Source: DATCLS01 sp035265325
GTDB taxonomy: Bacteria > Actinomycetota > Acidimicrobiia > Acidimicrobiales > VFJN01
Reading direction: 5' to 3'
Assembly: GCA_035265325.1 (NCBI GenBank)
Contig: DATFOS010000206.1
Span: 1 to 13,466 of the forward strand
Length of the DNA stretch: 13,466 nucleotides
Under the pieces are notes generated by a model. It had not been told where the DNA came from. It did not search any database and saw nothing but the letters and a program-made list of their open reading frames with translations. Shown here in pieces: positions 1 to 7,757 of the stretch. The first letter of the stretch is position 1; every line of letters starts with the position of its first letter. The position numbers and the translations under genes were made by a program.

Positions 1-1034
1 GGTACATCACGATCGGCGGGGCCATCGCCGCCGACATCCACGGGAAGGACCACCACGTGGGCGGCAGCTTCGGCCGCCACGTGCGGTCGCTGGTCCTGGC
101 CCAGCCCGACGGGACGAACCTGACGCTCACGCCCGAGGCGCACGCGGAGGCGTTCTGGGCGACCGTCGGCGGCATGGGCCTGACGGGCACGATCCTCGAG
201 GCCACGATCGCCCTCCACCCGATCCCGACCAGCATGCTGGCGGTCGACACCGACCGGGTTCCCGACCTCGACACCGCGCTGGCCGTGCTGCAGGAGGGTG
301 CCGAGCACCACCGCTACTCGGTGGCCTGGCTGGACCTGCTGGTGTCCGGTCGTCAGCTGGGCCGCTCGGTCATCACGCAGGCCGACTTCGCCCCGGTCGA
401 AGCTCTGGCGGGCGGCCGCACGCCCGCCGACCCGCTCACGTACGACGCCATGGAGCCGGTGCCGGCCCCGCCGCTGCCGTCGGGGCTGCTCAACCGGCTC
501 AGCATCCGGGCGTTCAACGAGCTCTACTACCGCTACGCCCCCCGCGAGCGCCGGGGCGAGCTGCAGTCGATCACGCGCTACTTCTACCCCCTCGACATCG
601 CCGGCGGCTGGAACCGCATGTACGGCCGGCGGGGCTTCCTGCAGTGGCAGTTCATGGTGCCGTTCGGCGAGGAGGCCACGCTCCGCGAGCTGATCGAGTC
701 GCTGGCCCAGCAGGACGCCGGCAGCTTCCTCACCGTGCTCAAGATGTTCGGCGAGGCCAGCCCCGGCCACCTGTCGTTCCCCGGCCCGGGGTGGACACTG
801 GCACTCGACGTCCCCAGCACCTGCAAGGGCCTCGGCCCGCTGCTCGACCGGCTCGACCGGCGCGTGGCCGACGTCGGCGGGCGGCTCTACCTGGCCAAGG
901 AGAGCCGCATGCGGCCCGAGCTGGTCCCGGTCATGTACCCGCGGCTCGACGAGTGGCGCGAGGTGCGCGACCGCCTCGACCCGGACCGCCGCCTGATCAG
1001 CGACCTGGCCCGCCGTCTCCGCCTGATCGGCTGA
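1..1034 (+). CDS. dprE1: DprE1-like decaprenylphosphoryl-beta-D-ribose 2'-oxidase, 5'-truncated
   Basis: The frame is open from base 3 and its start lies before the window; the GTG at 57 is internal. The visible part begins in the FAD-binding domain with GGAIAADIHGKDHH, the block that in mycobacterial DprE1 holds flavin-contacting residues. It then runs through FWATVGGMGLTG, the YFYPLDIAGGWNRMYG segment, QWQFMVP, the FPGPGW block and YLAKESR, and ends MYPRLDEW...LARRLRLIG. This order matches M. tuberculosis DprE1 to the C-terminus. DprE1 oxidises the 2'-OH of decaprenyl-phospho-ribose; with the reductase DprE2 this gives decaprenyl-phospho-arabinose, the arabinan donor. The lysine aligned with Mtb Lys418 is kept (897-899). 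The position of benzothiazinone-target Cys387 is alanine (801-803). A related aldonolactone oxidase is less likely given the motif match. It converges on rfbD with a hairpin between. The family call is firm; the substrate is inferred. Confidence 0.87.
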   Translation, partial: YITIGGAIAADIHGKDHHVGGSFGRHVRSLVLAQPDGTNLTLTPEAHAEAFWATVGGMGLTGTILEATIALHPIPTSMLAVDTDRVPDLDTALAVLQEGAEHHRYSVAWLDLLVSGRQLGRSVITQADFAPVEALAGGRTPADPLTYDAMEPVPAPPLPSGLLNRLSIRAFNELYYRYAPRERRGELQSITRYFYPLDIAGGWNRMYGRRGFLQWQFMVPFGEEATLRELIESLAQQDAGSFLTVLKMFGEASPGHLSFPGPGWTLALDVPSTCKGLGPLLDRLDRRVADVGGRLYLAKESRMRPELVPVMYPRLDEWREVRDRLDPDRRLISDLARRLRLIG

Positions 1035-1048
1035 CGGAGGCCCCGGGA

Positions 1049-1103
1049 GGCCAAATTGCGCACCTGAGCCCGCAATATGCGGGCTGAAGTGCGCAATTTG
1101 GCC
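1049..1103. terminator. 55-nt near-perfect palindrome between convergent dprE1 and rfbD, probable bidirectional terminator or dispersed repeat
   Basis: The outer arms GGCCAAATTGCGCAC (1049-1063) and GTGCGCAATTTGGCC (1089-1103) are perfect 15-bp complements. A 3x3 internal bulge follows (1064-1066 against 1086-1088, with one possible T-A pair), then an inner 8-bp stem AGCCCGCA/TGCGGGCT (1067-1074/1078-1085) closing on a 3-nt loop. It begins 14 bp after the dprE1 stop and ends 25 bp before the rfbD stop, so it can fold in transcripts of both strands. No clean U-tract follows on either strand. A GC-rich stem without a U-run, or a repetitive palindromic element reused as terminator, fits better than a classic intrinsic terminator. 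Confidence 0.6.
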
Positions 1104-1128
1104 GAGGTGGTGAGGCCCGGTCGGCGAG

Positions 1129-1971
1129 CTAGGCCGTGAGGCGGGCGACCAGGCGGTCGAGGCTCTCGCGGTAGTGCGGGAGCAGCGGCAGGCCCGACAG
1201 GCGCCAGGCGGCGTTGTCGAGCACCGAGTTGGCGGGCCGCGGGGCCGGGCGGGGCGGGTCGAGGTCGTCGGTCTTGATGGGACGCACCTTGGCGGGGTCG
1301 TGCCCCGCCGATTCCAGGATCGCCTGGACGAACTCGTACCAGCTCACCGCGCCCTGGTTGGTGAGGTGGAACGTGCCCGGCCGCCGCTCGACGGCCAGGA
1401 GCCGCAGCGCGCCGGCGAGGTCGGCGGTGAACGTCGGGGAGCCCCGCTGGTCGTCGACGAACGCCAGCTCTGGCCGGTCGGCCAGCTTGAGCACGGTTTT
1501 CACCATGTTGGAGCCGTGCTCGCCGCACACCCAGGCCGTCCGGGCGACGGCGTGACCGGGGTCGACCTCCTGCTCGCCGCCCAGCTTGGACCGGCCGTAG
1601 GACGAGCGCGGGTTGGTCTGGTCCCACTCGACGTACGGGTCGAGCTTGGTGCCGTCGAACACGTAGTCGGTGGACACGTGGACGAGGTGGGCGCCGACCC
1701 GGCGGGCCCCGTCCATGACGTGGCGGACGCCGAGGGCGTTGATCAGCCAGGCCTTGTCGGGGTCGGACTCGCAGGCGTCGACCGCGGTCCACGCCGCAGC
1801 GTTGATCACGGCGTCGGGCCGGACGGACGTGATCGCCCCGAGGACCGAGTCGCGATCGGCCAGGTCGAGCGTGGCGTGGTCGCAGGCGACCACCTCGTCG
1901 CCGGCGGCCTCGCAGGTGGTGACGACGTCGTGGCCGAGCTGGCCCCCGGCGCCGGTGACCAGGACCCTCAC
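1129..1971 (-). CDS. rfbD: dTDP-4-dehydrorhamnose reductase (RmlD)
   Basis: This 280-aa protein has the usual RmlD length. It catalyses the last step of dTDP-L-rhamnose synthesis, the NAD(P)H-dependent reduction of dTDP-4-keto-L-rhamnose. It is an extended short-chain dehydrogenase. The Rossmann glycine motif VTGAGGQLG is at residues 5-13, INAAAWTAVD at 56-65, the STDYVFDG catalytic Thr block at 100-107, and the YxxxK pair at Tyr125/Lys129 in SSYGRSKLGGE. RTAWVCG and GSPTF follow in the substrate-binding half. The start is GTG at 1971-1969, overlapping the rfbB stop in a GTGA arrangement, which suggests translational coupling. An AAGGAG lies about 11 nt upstream inside the rfbB 3' end. The frame stays open much further upstream, but that extension reads through rfbB in another frame and does not look like protein. 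It is the last gene of the minus-strand rhamnose operon. Confidence 0.95.
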   Translation of the reverse strand: MRVLVTGAGGQLGHDVVTTCEAAGDEVVACDHATLDLADRDSVLGAITSVRPDAVINAAAWTAVDACESDPDKAWLINALGVRHVMDGARRVGAHLVHVSTDYVFDGTKLDPYVEWDQTNPRSSYGRSKLGGEQEVDPGHAVARTAWVCGEHGSNMVKTVLKLADRPELAFVDDQRGSPTFTADLAGALRLLAVERRPGTFHLTNQGAVSWYEFVQAILESAGHDPAKVRPIKTDDLDPPRPAPRPANSVLDNAAWRLSGLPLLPHYRESLDRLVARLTA

Positions 1972-2933
1972 AGTGCGTTGCGCTCCTTCAGCGGGCGCCA
2001 CCACCACTCGTTGGCCTTGTACCAGGCGACGGTCTCGTCGATGGCCTCGTCGAGCGTGCGCTGCTTCGTCCACCCCAGGGCCGTGACCCTGGCGATGTCG
2101 ACCGAGTACCGCCGGTCGTGGCCGAGGCGGTCGGGCACGTAGTTCACCATTTCCTCGCCGACGCCGAACCTCTCGAGCAGCTTGTCGACGAGGGCCCGGT
2201 TGGGGGTCTCGTTCCCGGCGCCGATGTTGTACACCTCGCCCGGGTTGCCCTTCTCGAGCACCAGGCGGACGCCGCGGCAGTGGTCGTCGACGTGGATCCA
2301 GTCGCGCTCGTTGAGCCCGTCGCCGTACAGGGGCACCGGCACGCCGTCGATGAGGTTGGTCGTGAACAGCGGGATGACCTTCTCCGGGAACTGGTACGGC
2401 CCGAAGTTGTTCGTGCACCGCGTGACCGTGACCGGCACCCCGTAGGTCGAGAAGTACGACAGGGCGATGAGGTCGGACCCGGCCTTGGACGCCGAGTACG
2501 GCGACCGCGGCTCCAGCGGGTCGGTCTCCTTGGAGGAGCCGGTCTCGACCGAGCCGTACACCTCGTCGGTGCCGATGTGCACCACCCGCGGCACCTCGAG
2601 CCGGCGGGCCGTGTCCATCACCACGTTGGTGCCGAAGCAGTTGGTGTTGACGAAGTCGTCCGGCCCCAGGATCGAGCGGTCGACGTGGCTCTCGGCGGCG
2701 AAGTGGACGACCACGTCGTGGCCGGCCATCGCCTCCTCGAGCGAGCCCGGGTCGCAGATGTTGCCCTTGACGAACCGGTAGCGCGGCGAATCGTCGACGT
2801 CACGCAGGGTGGACAGGTTGCCGGCGTAGGTGAGGGCGTCGTAGACGGTGACCTCGTCGTCGGTCTCGGCCAGCACCTGGCGGACGTAGTTGGACCCGAT
2901 GAACCCGGCACCGCCGGTGATGAACTGCTTCAC
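1968..2933 (-). CDS. rfbB: dTDP-glucose 4,6-dehydratase (RmlB)
   Basis: This 321-aa protein is near the family length of about 320-360. It performs the NAD+-dependent conversion of dTDP-glucose to dTDP-4-keto-6-deoxyglucose, the second step of the rhamnose pathway. The NAD-binding motif ITGGAGFIGSN is at residues 5-15, HFAAESHVDRSI at 77-88, the catalytic TDEVYG (Thr122/Asp123/Glu124) at 122-127, and YSASK with Tyr146 and Lys150 at 146-150. TNNFGPYQFPEKVIPLF and LYGDGLNERDWIHVDDH are the nucleotide-sugar blocks typical of RmlB. The start is GTG (2933-2931), with a GAGAGGA Shine-Dalgarno 6 nt upstream. It follows rfbC by 28 bp and overlaps rfbD by 4 bp, so it is cotranscribed. The Asp/Glu pair separates this dehydratase from simple UDP-sugar epimerases. 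Confidence 0.96.
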   Translation of the reverse strand: MKQFITGGAGFIGSNYVRQVLAETDDEVTVYDALTYAGNLSTLRDVDDSPRYRFVKGNICDPGSLEEAMAGHDVVVHFAAESHVDRSILGPDDFVNTNCFGTNVVMDTARRLEVPRVVHIGTDEVYGSVETGSSKETDPLEPRSPYSASKAGSDLIALSYFSTYGVPVTVTRCTNNFGPYQFPEKVIPLFTTNLIDGVPVPLYGDGLNERDWIHVDDHCRGVRLVLEKGNPGEVYNIGAGNETPNRALVDKLLERFGVGEEMVNYVPDRLGHDRRYSVDIARVTALGWTKQRTLDEAIDETVAWYKANEWWWRPLKERNAL

Positions 2934-2961
2934 GGTCGATCCTCTCCGGTCGCTGGCGGGC

Positions 2962-3537
2962 TCAGGTCCGCAGGGCGGCGTGCGGCCGCCGGTCGGCGGG
3001 GATGTCGGCCCGGCGCGGGTTGGCCTGGTCGCGGTTGGACAGGACCGGCGAGCCGATGCCCCAGTCGGCCGCGATCTCGGGGTCGTCCCACGCCACGCCC
3101 AGCTCGTCGGCCGGGTTGTAGTAGCCGTCGACCAGGTAGGTGATGGTCATGTCGGTCAGGGCGGCGAAGCCGTGGGCCACGCCCGGCGGGATGTACACGC
3201 CCGTGTGGTCGTGCTCGACGCCCGGCGTGCCGGGCTCGCTGCCCAGGTCGACCGTCATCGTCTTGCCCTCGCTGGGCGAGCCGACCCGCAGGTCGTGGAG
3301 CACGACCCGCGCCCGGCCGAACGGCACGTACCAGTAGTCGGCCTGGTGCAGGTGGTAGTGAAGGCCGACGACGGCACCCTGGCGCCGGTCGCCCCGGTTG
3401 CCCTGGATCATCTCGCGGCCGCCCGGGAACCACTGGCGCCGGTAGGTCTCGATGAAGATGCCGCGCTCGTCGCCGTGGATGGCGGGCTCGACGAGGACGA
3501 CCCCGTCGATCTCGCCGGAAGGGACGATGGTTGCCAC
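2962..3537 (-). CDS. rfbC: dTDP-4-dehydrorhamnose 3,5-epimerase family protein (RmlC), divergent
   Basis: This is a cupin of about 191 aa in the rfbC slot of the operon. RmlC epimerises C3 and C5 of dTDP-4-keto-6-deoxyglucose. Numbering from an upstream in-frame ATG at 3552: HGDERGIFIETYRRQW at 26-41, GLHYH with the catalytic His65, LHDLRVGSPSEGK at 85-97, IPPGVAHGF with His127 at 121-129, TYLVDGYYNP around Tyr139, WDDPEI at 155-160, and LSNRD with Asp175 as likely dyad partner. The Arg before GLH and the Lys ten residues after the His, which bind the nucleotide phosphates in canonical RmlC, are Val62 and Tyr75 here. I prefer the GTG start at 3537, because AGGAG (3545-3549) lies 7 nt upstream of it while the ATG at 3552 has no ribosome-binding site. 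The ATG would add five residues. A related dTDP-sugar epimerase with altered specificity is the main alternative. Confidence 0.87.
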   Translation of the reverse strand: MATIVPSGEIDGVVLVEPAIHGDERGIFIETYRRQWFPGGREMIQGNRGDRRQGAVVGLHYHLHQADYWYVPFGRARVVLHDLRVGSPSEGKTMTVDLGSEPGTPGVEHDHTGVYIPPGVAHGFAALTDMTITYLVDGYYNPADELGVAWDDPEIAADWGIGSPVLSNRDQANPRRADIPADRRPHAALRT

Positions 3538-3609
3538 GTACGTGCTCCTCATGTGGGGGGCTGCTTGGCTGGCGGAGTGGTGCGGGAGGGCCGGCGCCGG
3601 ACGGCCGGC

Positions 3610-4719
3610 TCAGCTCAGCTCGACGACACTGTGGTCGCCCAGCATGAGCCGCAGGGCGCGGGGGCGCCGCTCGGAGCGGGTCACCTCGACGTCGCGGCCG
3701 ACCAGGCTGTCGGTGAGCCGGGGGACGTCGACGATGCGGCTGCGGGTCAGCACGACCGAATGCTCGAGCTCGCTGTCGACGATTTCGCAATCGGGGGCGA
3801 TCGAGCTGAACGGGCCCACGTAGCTGTTCGTCACCTTGGCACCCGCGCCGATGATGGCCGGGCCGAGGATGCGGCTGTTCGTCACCACGGCGCCCGGCTC
3901 GACCACGACCCGGCCCTCGATCGACGAGGCGGCGTCGATGCTCCCCTCGACACGGGGCTCGAGCGTCTCGAGGACGAGCCGGTTGCACTGCAGCAGCGGG
4001 TCCTTCTTGCCGGTGTCGATCCACCAGCCCTCGAGGACCTCGTGGTTGACGCGGCGGCCGTTGTCGATCAGCCACTGGATGGCGTCGGTGATCTCGAGTT
4101 CACCGCGCCACGACGGGGCGATCGACGAGACCGCCTCGTGGATCTCCTTGTCGAACAGGTAGACGCCGACGAGCGCCAGGTCGGACGGCGGGTCGGACGG
4201 CTTCTCGACGAGGCGGGTGACCTCGCCGTCGCCACCCAACTCGGCCACGCCGAACTGACGCGGGTCGTCCACCTTGGCGAGCAGGATCTGGGCGGTCGGC
4301 TGGGTCGCCGACTCCTCCCCCAGGCGGGGCGAGGCGGCGGCGGCCCGGGCGGACTCGAACCGGCTGGTGAACCCGGCGAGCCCCTGCTGGAGCATGTTGT
4401 CGCCGAGGTACATGACGAAGTCCTCGTCGCCGAGGAAGTCGCGGGCGATGAGCACGCAGTGGGCCAGGCCCAGCGGCTCCTCCTGCGGGATGTAGGTGAC
4501 GTCGATCCCCCAGCGCGAGCCGTCGCCGACGGCCTCCATCACCTCGGGCCCGGTCTGGCCCACGATGATGCCGACCTGCTTGATGCCGGCCTCGACCATG
4601 TCCTCGATCCCGTAGAACAGGATCGGCTTGTTGGCGATGGGGACGAGCTGCTTGGCGCTCGTGTGGGTGATGGGCCGAAGCCGCGTACCCGCACCGCCAG
4701 AGAGAATGAGGCCTTTCAC
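3610..4719 (-). CDS. rfbA: glucose-1-phosphate thymidylyltransferase, long form (RmlA)
   Basis: This 369-aa protein joins dTTP and glucose-1-phosphate to give dTDP-glucose, the first committed step of the operon's pathway. The N-terminus KGLILSGGAGTRLRP is the nucleotidyltransferase signature, followed by AKQLVPIANKPILFYG, IIVGQTGPEV, MYLGDNML (metal-binding Asp), the VEKPSDPPSDLALVGVY block and WWIDTGKKDPL. About the last 110 residues (EPRVEGSIDAASSIEGR onward) show hexapeptide-like repeats of a left-handed beta-helix. This marks the long RmlA subclass (StrD-like, usually about 355 aa) rather than the short RmlA of about 290 aa. The GTG start at 4719 places the signature at the N-terminus as in homologues; no good ribosome-binding site is visible there. 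The frame continues to a GTG at 4764, adding 15 residues. The gene lies 72 bp after the LCP gene, same strand. Confidence 0.94.
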   Translation of the reverse strand: MKGLILSGGAGTRLRPITHTSAKQLVPIANKPILFYGIEDMVEAGIKQVGIIVGQTGPEVMEAVGDGSRWGIDVTYIPQEEPLGLAHCVLIARDFLGDEDFVMYLGDNMLQQGLAGFTSRFESARAAAASPRLGEESATQPTAQILLAKVDDPRQFGVAELGGDGEVTRLVEKPSDPPSDLALVGVYLFDKEIHEAVSSIAPSWRGELEITDAIQWLIDNGRRVNHEVLEGWWIDTGKKDPLLQCNRLVLETLEPRVEGSIDAASSIEGRVVVEPGAVVTNSRILGPAIIGAGAKVTNSYVGPFSSIAPDCEIVDSELEHSVVLTRSRIVDVPRLTDSLVGRDVEVTRSERRPRALRLMLGDHSVVELS

Positions 4720-4791
4720 GGAGGAGACAGTGTTGCAGCCCCGGGGCCGCGGCGCCGCAACCACGCTCCGTGAGGCGCGGTGAGCTCCCGT

Positions 4792-6411
4792 TCAGCAGGG
4801 GTTGCCGGGGACCGCGAACGTCGTCGTCGACTCCCCGCCCGGGGCCGTGGTCGTGGGCGTGGCGGTGGTCAGCCCGCCCTCCTCGGTGGTGCCCGTCCCG
4901 GTGTCCTTGTCGGGCTCGCCCTCGCCCTCCGACCCGCCCGAGGTGGTGGCGGTCGTGTCGTCACCGTTCGCCGGGCGGGGCGTCGACCGGACGCCGGCCC
5001 AGTCCACGCCGGTGATCACGGCCACCGTCGACACCTCGGAGGACTCCTCCAGCGTGGCTCCGGACTCCAGGTACCGAGCCACGAGCGCCGCCTCCGCCCG
5101 CTGCCCCTCGGGGTAGCGGACGACCGTGTCGTCGTCGTCGAACGTCGGCATCTCGCTGGTGGCGATGACCGAGAACCCGGCGCCGGCCAGCTCTCGGGTG
5201 GCGTCGGTGGCCTGCCCCGACGTGCCCGACCCGTTGAACACCTCGACCGTCACCGAGGCGAGGGGGGCGTCGGACACCTCGGTGCCCTCGTCGTCGTCGG
5301 ACCCGGTCCCCGAGCCGTCGTCCGAGGTCACGCCCGTCGTGTCCCCGGGGATGTCCATCGCCCGGTCGTCGTCGAGCCCGCTGCCCCGGAACACGTCGAG
5401 CACGGGCTCTGCCTCGTCCGCCACCAACCGCAGGATCTGCGCCTCGCCCACCATGTCGCCGACGACCGGCACCGAGTAGGTCAACAGGTCGCGCGGCTCG
5501 AACGAGCGGAACCGGTTGCCGAGCCGGAAGATGTCGTCGGCGGTGAGGCTGTCGTCGACCGTGATGCCGTCGAGCCCGACCTCGATCAGCTCGTCGAGCG
5601 TGCGAGGGTTGCGGGCGCCCCGCTCGATGGCCCGGCTGAGCGCCCGCTGGATGAACGCCTGCTGGCGGGCGATGCGGCCCAGGTCGCCGGAGGGGTCGGG
5701 CTCCCACTCGCCGTCGATGAGCTGCTCGAAGTGCCGCGAGCGGACGTAGGCGAGGGCCTGCGTCGGGTCGAGCGTGACGCAGCCGAGGTCGGTGAGGAAC
5801 AGGCCGGTCCGCTGGTCGCGGGAGGCGTACTTGTTGAAGACCGGCACGCCGTCGACCACCTCGACCAGGCCCCGGAACGAGGCGAAGTCGACCTCGACGT
5901 AGTGATGGATCGGGATGCCGAAGTCCTGCGCCATCGTCTCGATCAGCAGGTCCGGGCCGCCGCGGCCGAGGACGGTGTTGATCCGCTGGCTCGACCCCGT
6001 GCCCGGGATCGGCACCCACAGGTCCCGCGGCAGCGAGAGGAGGGCCGCCTGCCGCGATGCGGGGTCGATCCGCAGGACCATGATCGTGTCGGACAGCTCG
6101 GACTCGCCCCGCCCCCGCCGGACCGGGTCGCCCGCCTCCAGGTCGGCGGCGTTGTCGATGCCGACGATCAGGAAGTTCTCGGGGGCGTCGTCGGCGCCCT
6201 CCTCGATGCCGCTGAGGCCCGACAGCTCGACGCGGGGCAGCCGCTCGTACTTGTCGTAGACGTAGTTGAGGCTCGACGCGCTGACGATCAGCGCCACGGT
6301 GACGGCGACGCCGCCGCCCAGGACCGCCCGCTGACCCCAGGTGCGGCGGCCGAGCGCCCGGCGCCGCCGGTGGCCGTCGACGAGGGCCCGGAGGGGGCGG
6401 GGCCTACCCAT
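4792..6411 (-). CDS. LCP (LytR-CpsA-Psr) family glycan-peptidoglycan ligase with LytR_C domain
   Basis: This 539-aa protein has a short basic cytoplasmic N-terminus (1-28), one transmembrane segment (about 29-48) and a large extracytoplasmic part. The LCP catalytic domain spans about 78-260: NFLIVGIDN (79-87), SDTIMVLRID (107-116), SLPRDLWVPIPG (126-137), VDGVPV (186-191) and ALAYVRSRH (219-227), which carry the Asp and Arg residues that bind the polyprenyl-pyrophosphate donor. An acidic linker (about 343-383) leads to a LytR_C domain (386-474, VEVFNGSGTSG at its start). A Thr/Gly/Glu-rich tail ends in Cys. LCP proteins transfer lipid-linked glycans such as arabinogalactan or teichoic acids to peptidoglycan. 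Its position before the rhamnose genes suggests it handles the rhamnose-containing polymer, although that polymer is inferred. The ATG start has a GGGGAGAG Shine-Dalgarno 5 nt upstream. It begins 42 bp after the acyl-CoA dehydrogenase stop. Confidence 0.92.
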   Translation of the reverse strand: MGRPRPLRALVDGHRRRRALGRRTWGQRAVLGGGVAVTVALIVSASSLNYVYDKYERLPRVELSGLSGIEEGADDAPENFLIVGIDNAADLEAGDPVRRGRGESELSDTIMVLRIDPASRQAALLSLPRDLWVPIPGTGSSQRINTVLGRGGPDLLIETMAQDFGIPIHHYVEVDFASFRGLVEVVDGVPVFNKYASRDQRTGLFLTDLGCVTLDPTQALAYVRSRHFEQLIDGEWEPDPSGDLGRIARQQAFIQRALSRAIERGARNPRTLDELIEVGLDGITVDDSLTADDIFRLGNRFRSFEPRDLLTYSVPVVGDMVGEAQILRLVADEAEPVLDVFRGSGLDDDRAMDIPGDTTGVTSDDGSGTGSDDDEGTEVSDAPLASVTVEVFNGSGTSGQATDATRELAGAGFSVIATSEMPTFDDDDTVVRYPEGQRAEAALVARYLESGATLEESSEVSTVAVITGVDWAGVRSTPRPANGDDTTATTSGGSEGEGEPDKDTGTGTTEEGGLTTATPTTTAPGGESTTTFAVPGNPC

Positions 6412-6453
6412 TTCGTCTCTCCCCGCCCTCGTCGGCCCCGTCGCTCGCGGCCG

Positions 6454-7611
<1,158 letters not shown>

Positions 7612-7617
7612 GTGGGT

Positions 7618-7623
7618 GATGCT
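7618..7623 (-). promoter_or_regulatory. candidate -10 box of the acyl-CoA dehydrogenase gene (possibly leaderless)
   Basis: TAGCAT on the minus strand matches the actinobacterial TANNNT -10 pattern and ends 6 nt before the GTG codon at 7611. Transcription would then start at or next to the start codon, which fits the missing Shine-Dalgarno. No good -35 hexamer is visible about 17 nt upstream. This is an inference from spacing and composition only. Confidence 0.35.
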
Positions 7624-7721
7624 ACGGCAGGTCGTCCGGTCTCCCCCCGTCGGGCGGCGCGGGTCGACGGTGCCCCCCGGGTCGGCTCAGCCGGCCACGA
7701 TCACCTTCCCCCCGCCGCAGG

Positions 7722-7750
7722 TTGACATGCAGGTAGATACCTGCATAAAA
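7722..7750 (+). promoter_or_regulatory. promoter plus inverted-repeat operator of the ArsR-SRPBCC regulator
   Basis: TTGACA (7722-7727) is a perfect -35 consensus. CATAAA (7744-7749, 16-nt spacer) or ATAAAA (7745-7750, 17-nt spacer) serves as -10. Between and overlapping them lies ATGCAGGTAGATACCTGCAT (7727-7746), a perfect inverted repeat of two 9-bp arms around a 2-nt centre. A dimeric winged-helix repressor bound there would block RNA polymerase, the usual autoregulatory arrangement of ArsR proteins. The -10 ends 7-8 nt before the GTG at 7758, so transcription would begin at about the start codon. The intergenic region is shared with the divergent acyl-CoA dehydrogenase gene. Confidence 0.72.
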
Positions 7751-7757
7751 CGGAGCC

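Noticed and set aside
1129..2418. Extension of the rfbD frame upstream to 2418.
   Set aside because: The added residues are Arg/Pro-rich and are rfbB read in another frame. The Rossmann motif begins right after the GTG at 1971, which overlaps the rfbB stop.
2890..4773. A 627-codon plus-strand open frame opposite rfbC and rfbA.
   Set aside because: It is antisense to two recognisable genes, has low-complexity composition with no motifs, and is an expected artefact of GC-rich third positions.
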